Shown piece after piece: positions 52,960-63,125 of a stretch of 64,000 nucleotides of DNA; position 1 is the first letter of the stretch, and each line of letters opens with the position of its first letter. Under the pieces are notes generated by a model that ran no database searches, was not told the origin of the DNA, and saw nothing but the letters and a program-made list of their open reading frames with translations. Source of the stretch: Sphaerosporella brunnea (lineage: Eukaryota; Ascomycota; Pezizomycetes; Pezizales; Pyronemataceae); NCBI GenBank assembly GCA_008704415.1, contig VXIS01000129.1, forward strand, positions 56,323-120,322. Reading direction: 5' to 3'. Made by a program: the position numbers and the translations under genes.

Positions 52960-53535
52960 CCCTTACACGTCTGCGAAGGGGCGCGCCAGGCCCTAGACAA
53001 CGGCTGCTTCGGCGCGTTGCGCGCGCAGAGGCAGGACTACGGCTGGACGACGGGGTACAGATAGGTGCGGGATGCGCGGTAACGAACGAGCAGACCAGCT
53101 TGCGAAGGATGCAGCCGGCGAAAAAGTCCCCCAAGCCAGGAAACAGGACGACAGGTGCTGGCTCTGCGCTAGAAGGTCCACACAAAAGACTATCTTTTGA
53201 AGCCATGCGCCAGGTGGAAGAAAGAACCGACGGCTCTGTGGAAAGCAGGGACAGCGCGGCTACCACAGAAATCGAAAGGGGGTCTGCGAAGCGGAAACAC
53301 AACAAGCCGATCAAGGTCATGTTGTCAGATGAGCTCAATACGGAGGCGGTTTTGGTTTTTCTGAACACCACCAAGATCGCGGTCTGCCTGGCCTAGGCCC
53401 AAATGTACTCTCACATGTAAGCTTTTCATATGTCCCGTTACCAGTTGCCTTGGTACGCGTGACCCTTTTTCGTTTCCTTACAGGTTTAGCCCCAGAGTAG
53501 GGCTTGAGCCTTGGGGCATCGTGTAGCTTCTGTAC
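52960..53535 (+). pseudogene. LINE copy B: RNase H end, zinc motif and tail
   Basis: Plus strand: MRGNERADQLAKDAAGEKVP (end of RNase H, as in RGHPGIPGNKAADQLAK of copy A), RCWLCARR (zinc motif start), then SDELNTEAVLVFLNTTKIAV, the 'll......AvldFL..T.vg' end of the protein. The tail shares CAG-CCCCAGAGTAGG-CT-GAGCCT with copy A. One frame change. Confidence 0.75.
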
Positions 53536-54689
53536 ATACAGCCTCGCATCGTCACCATTTGTGCTTTCCCTCCTGTGTGCTGAAGCGACTGCCAAAGCTC
53601 ACGGACGCGTCCAGCCTCCGTGGTAAGTCCGATCGTTCACACAAACGCGGGGGAGATATTGGTCCAGTGAAATGCTGCGTGTTGGAGATACATGCATCGT
53701 CAGCCCCAGCCTGAGATTTACTGATTGACAAACTCGTCGCGCAAATATTGTAGCGCACGTCCGTCTACGCAGCACTGTCTGCTTCTGGGGATTACCATGT
53801 TGCCCGAGAGGTCGCAGTCGCATGAAAACATCGTGGATATGCCCACGTTCGTGGCGTAGTTGTCGTTCCACGCCGGAACCCAATGCTGTCGTGACGGACA
53901 TGACCCGGTTGGGCACGGAGACCCCAACGACCTTCCTGGGCAGCGGACAATCGAAATGAACGTAACTTCCAAAATGCAAGTAAACACGATTACCTTCGTC
54001 GAGCACAAAACCTGGCCTGTTTGTAGAAGCAGCAAGCAGCCTGCTCTGCTACTGCGCACGATTGCGACTTGGGCTTGGAGAACTACGGTGGCTGCCGACA
54101 CCGCACGCCTAACGCTGCTGATTGAATCAGATCACTATTCAAAATTGCCCGGTCTTCGACCAACCTGTGACCTGCACCACCACTTGAGAACGCTACGTAT
54201 CTGTGATTAGCGCTACGCGTGGTGGAATCACACTTTGTGGTGGTAATGGTGGGGTGGGGGATTAGAGCGGGATTGAGGAGTGGTGGCAAGTGGGCGTGTG
54301 GAGGAACTGGAGAGTCGACACTGGTGATGGAACAGCATGCACTCACAAGACGGAAAACGAAGAAACTGTAGCGGAGATGAATACACATATGAGGAACGAA
54401 ATATTCTTAAAACTATTCATGAAACGAGCATTGTTTCGACCGTTTTGACCTGCTCGATTCCTGTTCAAGGTGGTTGTGCTTTTCGATTCCCCATACGTCT
54501 GAATGCGGGACTTCATCGACAATGATCTGGTTGAAATCAACGTATGCGATTCGAATATAACCTACCTGAGACGTTCCTTTGCTTTACTGGCAATGGATAA
54601 CCCACAGTTGAGTGACATATTGTCCAGACCATTGTGTTTGCTCTCCTCCTATCTTTGTTCTCCGCCCCCATTTGTTGACAGCCTGCGGT
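53536..54689. other. No recognised gene between two LINE copies
   Basis: A 127-135 codon pair of overlapping minus frames (53599-54101) and a plus frame (53860-54210) are unrecognised. Confidence 0.2.
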
Positions 54690-55590
54690 GCTCCTGCTGA
54701 CCTTAACACTAACACTGAAGTGCAAAAGATGCTCAACCGGCAGGCTAGAGCGATCCTACGTGCTTTGCCCAAATCCGCTCTTGGTCCCCGCCTAGTGGAG
54801 GCAAAGATCACAGACTCCAATACGATCCTATCCCACTGTGCTATACGGCTCGCGTCACGACTGTCGCCACGCCAGCTGAAACCCCAGCTGGCGACCGGTG
54901 CCGAACTGCCGTTGCGCCGGCTGCGCCCGTGCCAGCTACATCTGCCTCTTTTGGTGGTGTAGGCACAACGTATAAGGGGGTACCGAAAACGATACTATGG
55001 GAGGTGTGTGTACAATCAACACCCAGCCAAGCTCAACCCAACGACCGTCAAAGCGCCCAAGACACTTACCTCACGCTTCCACCAGCTACGACCCAACAAG
55101 GCGCCATTGGCCTCGTACCTGTGGCAGATGAATATGCTGACGGAGGACAAATGCTGGTGGTGCGGACGAGCTGCCAGGTAAACCCGCGGCCACATGGTCA
55201 AGTTTTTCAACAGCTTGAAGGCAGAACAGACGGTCCTGTGGAAAGCGGAGAAGGACGCCATCAACGCCGGTGGAGGCATGACACACTACTCATCCACGGC
55301 AGTGGTAGACCTGCTGGCGGATGCTAGATGCACTGAGGCAGTGCTGGAGTTTCTCCGCGCGACCAAAGTTAGCTGCTCGCCTCGTGTAACGAGCTCTTTC
55401 TCCTTTCTCCCCGTAGTACCATTACAAAACCTGGTGCCATTTGCTTTTGTCTATTTCCTCAGAACGGCCGCAGGCCCGGTAGCGCGTCCTCGGTGATCCG
55501 GGGGGAGGCATAGTCTCATCTTTTCTATATGTCATGGCCGCACGCAGCCGAATACAATATGGTTAAAACAAAAACGTGTGGACACCCTAA
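54690..55590 (+). pseudogene. LINE copy C: RT-distal region, zinc motif and tail, RNase H deleted
   Basis: Plus strand: MLNRQARAILRALPKSALGP, the RT-distal block of RNase H LINEs ('LNRQARaItg.lpttp.g.l....gl'). Then, in another frame, KAPKTLTSRFHQLRPNKAPL, LASYLWQMNMLTEDKCWWCG and RAAR-stop-TRGH, the zinc motif Cys-x2-Cys...His, followed by VVDLLADARCTEAVLEFLRA TKVS. The RNase H core between the two blocks is gone. The tail ends with ATATGTCATGGCCGC and GCCGAATACAATATG near 55560. Confidence 0.8.
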
Positions 55591-55597
55591 ACGTAAC

Positions 55598-56030
55598 CCA
55601 TGTCACGGTGAGCCGTGGGCTAGCAACAGAGATGACGCACCGTGGGTGGCGGGTGGCCGCCGGATGAGGCCTCGGCGCCGCTCGCCCGGACGGCGGAGGG
55701 TCATAAGGGTCCGGCCAGCGCCGCACCCTTCCGTCCCTCACCACACACGGTTTTCTCGTCTCGGTCCCCGCCACCCACTCCATTTCTGAGTAGCTCCTCG
55801 GAGACTGGGAGGGGCTGTCAGCAGCTTCACTGCCGCTCCTGGGCAAACACAGGAGAAGGAGGATGAGGACGGAGGAGCGAAAAAGGATGAGTGAGTATGG
55901 ATCCGGAGCGGAGAAACGAGGATGGCAATACAGTGCAGGATCACTTGCTGTGCTTGTCCGCTTCGGCGGTTGTTTTGTATTTGGTTTCAATGGATATTTG
56001 CTCGCAGGCGCGATAGTTGCTAGCTCATTT
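55598..56030 (+). repeat. Dispersed repeat R, copy 2
   Basis: Inverted partner of 47110-47508. It abuts the LINE copy C tail, so it may be the LINE insertion target. It contains about 40 bp (around 55880-55940) absent from copy 1. Confidence 0.7.
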
Positions 56031-57139
56031 GCAGGGTCATGCTTGAACCTCCACTTGTTCCTTCTGAGTGGCCGCCACCGCAGTATCCTGTGGTTGCAGG
56101 AGGTGGAGCGCTCACGCATGTTGCTAAGCGTTCTCACAGGCCTGAACATAATAAACGTACATCCGTCATTGACGCACGTGCTCGTTGCCCACCAGTTGCA
56201 CTTAGCTTAATGCTGTGCAGTGCCACTTCTTAAAGGTCCCATGCAGACAGGGGTGCAAAACAATCCGGCCACGTGACAATAAGATTTCTGTTTCATGCTG
56301 TTATCCACCGGTCGTGTGCTGTTCTTTCCGTGGCTGTAGTCAAGGTCATGTTCCGCGTCCTGGATTTTGAGTGCTGCAACTATTTTCGATACAATCAATT
56401 TGACGCAATCAATACCGGCGATATGGCAGGCTTGATTGTGGTACATAAAACTATCACATTCAAAGGCGATCCGTGACTATACAAAATGAAAATTGGGGTC
56501 CTCCTTTCCAGATTAATTGATATCTCACAAACCATCACGTGTTGCCCAGCGCTTGGTAGTACCATTGGCGGACCACTAACACCTGATAACAACAGATTTG
56601 CAATACATTGGCCTTCACATGTCCGACGTTGTCCATCAACAAATCACAAATTTCGCTTCAATCCACTTAATCTTCCGTGTCCAGAAAGTATGAACGATAA
56701 GTTCCAGAACAAATCAGCCATCCATATCGGTGCAAGGTACAGACTCAGTGCCTACCAACCAGTCCGCAACAGCAGCTTTGTGAAGTGGTGTGCGTTCATC
56801 ACTCAGGGATGTACCGCTTTCAATGCGTTGGTTATGTATGCCATGCTGTTCCGCAACTCGAACGTTGTGGACAAATTTGGGAAACTCTGAAAATCAGGAA
56901 AGCGAATGCTGGCCCTCAGAATGACTGCAGAACAACGACTGGGACCTGGCAAAGGCCAACCTGCGCCTCTTAACTCGACTGTTCTACTACCCTTGCATGC
57001 AACCACGGTGCCTGCCCCGGTTATTGACCTGCAGGCTGTGATTCTTTTTGATGTTTGATGCAGATATCACCACAATGACGAACATGTGTCTGAGCTTAAG
57101 GAAACAATAAAGTCTTCTTTACTGAACTGTGAAGCAATA
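56031..57139. other. Lower-GC region; 134-codon plus frame at 56486-56890
   Basis: GC drops here and stays lower to about 59.3 kb. The frame 56486-56890 (MKIGVLLSRLIDISQTITCC, later SAIHIGARYRLSAYQPVRNS) is the longest and would be unlikely by chance in lower-GC DNA, yet is unrecognised. AATAAA at about 57106 could be a polyadenylation signal. Confidence 0.25.
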
Positions 57140-57147
57140 GTTGGGCA

Positions 57148-57952
57148 TAGTGTGGCAAACGAGCCGAGCCAGATCGAGCTCAAAGCTCGAGCCGCGAGCC
57201 GGAGCCGGATCGATGCAACATGTAGTTGACCTCGACCCAGCTCGAACAGAAAACATTTGGGATCGAGCGCGGCTCGAGTCTCTCGAGCTTTCTAGATAGA
57301 ACAAGATTTCACCGCTGGCGCCCTCAAGTTGAGCACCCGTGAACCTGCCGCCCACACCTCAACCCCCAACCGCTCCTCAACCCCTGACCGCTCTCCCTCA
57401 GGTCCATAAACAGTGAAGCATGTCAGCGGACCAGCAGCGAGCGCAGAGTGCACTGGCACAAGCAGAGGAAGATGCCATGCGGGTTTTCTACAAGGAGATC
57501 AGTGGACGTTGGGGTATGGCTTCAACTTTAACCTTGCAGTCTTCCTTCAGGCGAACAGTTCCAGATACTTTATATACCGCCGCCGGGATGTGGACGGTCA
57601 GCGCACAGAAAACCTCATGGTATACGGCATTTCTCTATGTACGGAAAATCATATTACGTGAGCAGGTCCCTGCTGGCAGGAAGGAAAAACATGGAGACGC
57701 AGATTCAGGAAGTGAGGCGAACACTGAATCTGATGGTAAAGAACACCCGTCACCCGCCTCTCAGCCTTATCGGACTGATCTCCCTGGCTTAATCACATAT
57801 TAGAAAATGTACATGATTTTGTTTGAGCGGCTCGAGCTTTGACTCGAGCCCCCACTCAATAGGCTCGCACTCGCGAGCCGAGCCAGTAAAACTGAAGATC
57901 CGGTTCGAGTCACCCCTTGGGCTCGTCTCGAGCCGGCTCGTTTGCCACACTA
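57148..57952. mobile_element. hAT-E, intact ends, carries a non-transposase frame
   Basis: Exact 8-bp duplication GTTGGGCA at 57140-57147 and 57953-57960. Ends TAGTGTGGCAAACGAGCCG identical over 19 bp. Length 805 bp. The outer 150 bp on each side are dense in GCTCGAG/CTCGAGC motifs in both orientations, as in hAT subterminal regions. The interior has one long frame (57420-57803) that is not transposase. The well-kept ends and duplication indicate a relatively recent insertion. Confidence 0.95.
57420..57803 (+). CDS. 127-codon cargo frame inside hAT-E
   Basis: ATG at 57420 (context GTGAAGCATGTCAG), stop at 57801-57803. Starts MSADQQRAQSALAQAEEDAM, has a middle with alternating aromatic and hydrophobic residues (TAAGMWTVSAQKTSWYTAFL, YVRKIILREQ), and a hydrophilic Glu/Asp/Ser-rich end (GDADSGSEANTESDGKEHP). 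No BED finger, DDE residues or dimerisation block, so it is not a transposase fragment of the kind seen in the other hAT copies here. It sits entirely between the subterminal repeats. Either a captured gene fragment or an element-specific protein; I do not recognise it. Confidence 0.45.
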   Translation: MSADQQRAQSALAQAEEDAMRVFYKEISGRWGMASTLTLQSSFRRTVPDTLYTAAGMWTVSAQKTSWYTAFLYVRKIILREQVPAGRKEKHGDADSGSEANTESDGKEHPSPASQPYRTDLPGLITY

Positions 57953-57960
57953 GTTGGGCA

Positions 57961-60694
57961 AAAAAAGAAACGACCCAGTGTGGCGGGAACTAAGCATAAA
58001 ATCACTGACGGTGTAACTGACATGAAGCACTATTTGAATGAACCATTAAGGCTACTGGCAACCCGAGAACGTAAACCTGTCTAGGTTTCGAACCGGGAGG
58101 GCTGAGCTGGGGATTCGCTGTCACCGGATTCAATTCACAGCAACCTGTAGCTCGGGTTGATCAACAATTTGTCCAACTTCCGGTTTGCTAACAGCAATGC
58201 CCGTATGTGTAAGGCATTGCAATGGTTTCCCAGACTGCGGACAAACTTGCGTTTTTGGTCATGACGACAACCAATGAGATGATAGATTTTGTAGCATTGA
58301 ATTGTTCATGGCAAACCATTCGCAGTTTACTCAGCATCATTGCTCAGCACAATTTAACAGCAGTGTGGTGACCACACAGTGTGCGATCATTAGCATTCTC
58401 GTAGATAAAGGTCCTTATCAGCCCCAGTTCAGAATGGTGGAGCTATGCAGTCGCGCATTTCAGTATCGGACGGTTGCCACAGCCTGTAAAGTTGACAAGA
58501 CAGTGCGATAATAACTGCCATGCATAGGAATAGATTATTTATTGTGCAGCTTGTGATCTTTGAAGCCACATACCATGTGCGAAGGTGTGAAGCGTACAAA
58601 GACAACAATACACAGACCATCATGAAATAGCTTCTGAAATTTCAAGCAACCTGTGGATGTTGGCCAAAGCCCGATGGTTTAAAACCAAAACAGCCGATTC
58701 CATGCAGGCCACACGTTCTCCACCAGATCGGACTGGAGGCCTCAGGCAGTCTCGCGCTATCAGGTCTCCGGACAATTACCGCTCCATGTCTCATTCACAA
58801 TCTTTGAAAGACAAAAGGTGACAATTGCTGGTCTGTCTTTCCAGCAGGCGGCAGGTCACATAACACCTCTGTTTTTGCGTTATAGATAAAGGCTGGCGTT
58901 TTCCTGGCTGGCATTTTACGTCCTTACTGTTCTAGGGGCGGATCAAATGATTAGCCATACCCTACCAAAAGCAGTCCATTTTTCCACTGCCATTACGCCA
59001 CATCCCCCGTACTTCATACCACCACACTATACGGCACGGATTGGCTACATGCAAGCGGCAGAACCGCCAAACTCGCTGATTTGTGGGATTGAGCAGAAAA
59101 TCATTGAGAACACACTGGTCACAAGGCTTAGGCCAGAAAAATAGTTCTTCGATGTGAACGCCTGAGGCCACATACAACACCACCCGTTGCCTGTGCCGGT
59201 GGCCGTCTTCTTTTTTTTTCTAAAAAGCTACACCAAACTGTTTCTATATATTCGATAGATTTGCAAGCACACAGAGACTCCATGACGTGTTGAAACACTG
59301 TACATATACATGAAATGTGTGCACATGGACCACCCTGTGGTAATAGATTATCAAAGCCATATTCGAAACAGTTTCTCCGTCATAGCTCGAAGGGCTCTGT
59401 TCTGGATTGTGGAGACGCCGAAAGCGTGAAAGTCATGGTCCCGCCGCGCTACCGGCCTTTCGCAGACATAACGCACAGTGTGGGCAGTCCACAACACATG
59501 CACCGTGCTCGACATTCCATGAGGAGCGTTACTGGATGTTTTCAAAACCACGAGCCTCCAAACTAGCCGCATTCAGGAGAACCGTAGCCGCCGCGTTACG
59601 ATTGCAGAGGGCAGTCTCTTTCCGTCTTTCAGAACTCAACTGCATGATGTGCGTGTGCAACGCAGTCGTTGACTCCCGCCATTTGCCAAGGCCGACAATC
59701 CATTCTGCAACGCTGCTTCAACGCCAGCACACTAACAAGATCGACATCCTCGATTGCCTCTGCCGTCTTGTCAGTGCCTTTTACAACCCTCGCAAGCCGG
59801 CATGGAAACGTGCCATCCTGTGATTATGCTTCCGGGATTGTTGCATACAAAGAGCCACTGTTGCCGCTTTTGGCCAGCAGCCGCATTGGCAGCTGTCAAT
59901 TCGCACACGTGGAGGCCAACCCTTGTATGTCCGCTTCTTGACCGCGAGTGCAAAAGGTTAAGGTCCAGGACGTCCAAATAGCCGTCACAAATCATTCCCG
60001 CGGTATCAAGAGACGGGGGGAAATCTTGCCTTGCGAAACCAATGTATTTGACGTATAATTGGCGCCCAGCGGGGCCTGGTTGGGTGTGTACACATCCCCA
60101 CCATGCGTATTCGACATGGCTGCGGCACGGGACAAGACTCAATTCCGCTCTGCAGCCGGGGGGGTGCGATTGCGTCGAGAGTCTGAGAATGGGGGTGGTG
60201 GCCTGCCGCATTGCAGTGGTACACGTCCGGTGTGGCTCTCGAAAACCTGGATTCATACGTCCAGGTACACAGACTGCCAGCCCCGGCCGCACAGAACGAT
60301 TCGCATGTATCGCCTGTGCAGGAGAGGTCTCGCCAGACTCCGGCTTCTCCACCCACACTCTAGCTGCGAAATTCTGGCGTCGGCCGCCAGCCTGGGGCCC
60401 AGCCTGCCATCAAAAGCACATATCCCAGCCTGAAGATATCACCGCCGTTCGCCGCATCGTTGAGCATCCAGATCAGAACTGGCAGGCAACAGCATCGATA
60501 TACAGCGGTTCCTACATCCGACGTCGCAATGCAGCCCTTGGGTCACACAGGAACCTGATTCCCTCCCAGGACTCTCAGGTCATTACCGGGAATGTCATCG
60601 CCCCGTCGTACCGGAAGGAAACGCTGCGGAATCGGATCAGTGTTGGGGGGTTTGTTGAGGAAACGGCAGGGTTGTGAACCCAGGCCCTCCTTCT
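57961..60694. other. Lower-GC then mixed region without recognised gene
   Basis: 57961-59300 has only short frames. From 59400 there are overlapping frames on both strands, the longest plus 60042-60677 (211 codons; its second half reads ITAVRRIVEHPDQNWQATAS then SQVITGNVIAPSYRKETLRN) and minus 59771-60358. The second half of the plus frame is protein-like but not recognised; it stops 17 bp before the hAT-C3 target duplication. Confidence 0.25.
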
Positions 60695-60702
60695 ATGCCA
60701 GT

Positions 60703-61050
60703 CAGTGTTCCTAATAGCCGGCCCAAAAAGCCCGGCTGTGCGGGCGGGCTGCCAAAAGGCAACAGCCCGGCTGTCTCAAAATCACGACGGGCTTGCTGTT
60801 GGGCTGTCGGGCTGCCAAGCACTTTCGACTGAGGTGAACGTGTCATGCAACCATCAGTTTGACCTAGTTACGTCTTAAACGGACGCGTGTTTCTGTGTAG
60901 CTGTTGTTCCATTCCCCATAGCGCACGATCCCTGCGTCCGCTGGAAGCCAGCCCGACGTGGGCTGCAGCCCAAACAGCCCGCCCGTCTTTTCGATCAGCC
61001 CATGCAGCCCAGCATCAGCCCGACGGGCGGGCTGGCTATTAGGAACACTG
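60703..61050. mobile_element. hAT-C3 MITE, 348 bp
   Basis: Exact 8-bp duplication ATGCCAGT at 60695-60702 and 61051-61058. Ends CAGTGTTCCTAATAGCC identical over 17 bp. Subterminal regions are packed with AGCCCGxCxGGC motifs in both orientations. No coding capacity. Freshest member of the hAT-C group in this window. Confidence 0.95.
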
Positions 61051-61058
61051 ATGCCAGT

Positions 61059-62267
61059 CGGTACCTGGTATCCCCGCGCACCAGCAGCTGTTGCGGGATT
61101 GTTCATTGTTGTCACCTTTTGGAGATGGGTCGGAGACGTAGGCGCCACCCGGTCCTGCACGCGATGGCATTCCTTTGTTGAGGGACGAGGTTTTCTTGCC
61201 TTTGCCAGCTCGCTTGCACGTTTTATTTGCTTCGGTGCGGCGGATACAGGGGCGCGGCAGTCCACGTCGATAAGGAGGTGGAAATGATCCGGGGTTACAT
61301 GTCATGATTGTTGGCGGTTGCAAACAAACAACGTGCATACAACACGGCCCGTTGCAATGTTCGTGTGCACGAAATTTAAGCAGAAACCCGTCGGGCGGCT
61401 CCACAAATCTGCCACTTTGACCAGAATGGTTGTTTATTCACTCACTGCAAACTTATATGTAGACCCTTAACCATACTGCCTACCGGCCGTGAGGAGCAAT
61501 GCGCCCGCATCTGCTTCAAACCACACCGACGAAACAGTCGGGAACACAACCCAACATAACACGAGTTCCGGCACAACGTAGACTTCGTTCACCGATGACC
61601 AAACGGCCCAGCGCACTCTGTCCCGGTGGCAGTTCAACAGTCACCGAATGCTGCCGGGAATGCGTACCTTTGTTCGAATGGCTTGTAAAAGCGTCAGTCA
61701 GCCTTTTTCAGATCGCCATCGATACGTCTTCTCGGTTGCCCGCAATCGTAACCATGGCACAATGCTGGCTACCGCCAGGGCCTGAACGGATCCCGCGCTC
61801 TTTCCTTGCAAGTTGTAATATCTGGGAGTACCGTTTCTTGGCATTTGCCGCCTTTCCGTACGAACAGCCCGTCGAAGTGTTCGAGCAATCCGACGCGGCT
61901 CGTCGCCGATTGCGAAGTCAGAAGCGTGTGCTCTGTGATGTGTAGCTCTGCCTCTGCAGGCTGCGATTGTGCTACCCGATGCCGAGGCCGCATAGGTTGC
62001 CAATGCGTGGCGCTGGCAGCAGTAGGTCGGCCATCGTCTCGAAATGCAGCTCGTCGGAAGTGGTGGCACACTGCCTGTACGCGCCGCCTGGCCCGCCGGT
62101 GACCGGTTTGTGCGCATGTTCTTGGACTCGTACAACACGGTGCGGCACTCAAACCTCCCCGCGCCGCATCCCCCGTGTTCGGCGACCCTTTCGGCTGGGT
62201 TTAGATAGTGCCCGGAGTTGCGTCGTCGTTCGTGACGATGCCAGGGACAGTAGCTCAGGTTGCACAC
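61059..62267. other. No recognised gene
   Basis: Two overlapping minus frames (61698-62354, 218 codons; 61769-62152) and plus frames (61499-61945) cover the same bases; none is recognised. Confidence 0.2.
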
Positions 62268-62412
62268 GAGATGAGGATTCTCGCCGAGGGTCTCGGTCTG
62301 GCCAGAATCGTGCGGTCTCGAAATGTCTCGCCGGCCTCGTGACAGTCTCGACAATTCTCGATTGGTCTCGTCGTTCTCGCGGGTTCTCGCGAGTTCTCGG
62401 TTGTCTCGCCAA
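62268..62412. repeat. TCTCG pentamer cluster 1
   Basis: TCTCG occurs about a dozen times in about 145 bp on the plus strand, spaced mostly 8-15 bp apart, e.g. TCGATTGGTCTCGTCGTTCT. Confidence 0.8.
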
Positions 62413-62999
62413 AATTCACGCTGCTATGATGCCGCCGCTGTTGTTTCGGGAGGCGGAGGCATAGCGCGGGACCACAAGAGTCTGCAGGGCGCGGCCCGGG
62501 GATGTTGAAGTAATGATGTCAGTGAGAGAATGACGAGCGAAGATATCAGATTTACCCATCCAACGAGCCTGGCAGGGGGCAGCAGTGAGTAGTGCTTCGA
62601 ACTGTGGCCTGGGACGATAGGAAAAGGAAAAGGGTTGAAGTGGGAGCGGCACGCGTTGTGCAGACATCAAGTTCGCATGGCGCACGAGACTCTGCAGGCC
62701 ATCATCACGTTGCGCGCATGGTGGAATGAGCCCGTTCTAGGGTTTGATTCAGTCGTTGCCAGTGCATAGGGATGCGGTGGAGGACGACCGGTGACATGTT
62801 CCCTGTCGAGCGGCGGGTGCGCAAATTGCTATTGTACGGGGATAGTGTCTTCAATTGGATTTTTGAAAAGGGTCGTCACGGCGGCAGGGGCTGACGCTCC
62901 GCCAAAACTTCGTTTTCTTTTGCTATTTCATCACCGCAGTGGCGGACGTCAAGTAACACCTGTTGGAACACGCTGGGTTTGCCCGAAGGATTCTTTCCA

Positions 63000-63125
63000 T
63001 GAGAGTCTCGCCAGGTCTCGACGTGTCTCGCGAGAACGCGGTGATTCTCGGCTAGTCTCGCCATTCTCGAGCGGTCTCAGCAGTTTTCGACGTGTCTCGA
63101 CCATTCTCAGTCTCCTCTCGTCGTC
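63000..63125. repeat. TCTCG pentamer cluster 2
   Basis: A second cluster in the same orientation, with about eight TCTCG copies plus TCTCA/TTTCG variants. It includes the palindrome TCTCGCGAGA at about 63027. About 590 bp of ordinary sequence separates it from cluster 1. Confidence 0.8.

Noticed and set aside
55532..56149. 205-codon minus frame
   Set aside because: It runs antisense through the LINE tail and repeat R, so it is unlikely to be a gene.
58080..58150. tRNA-like B-box GGTTCGAAACC on the minus strand
   Set aside because: No A-box at the right distance and no acceptor or anticodon stem could be drawn.
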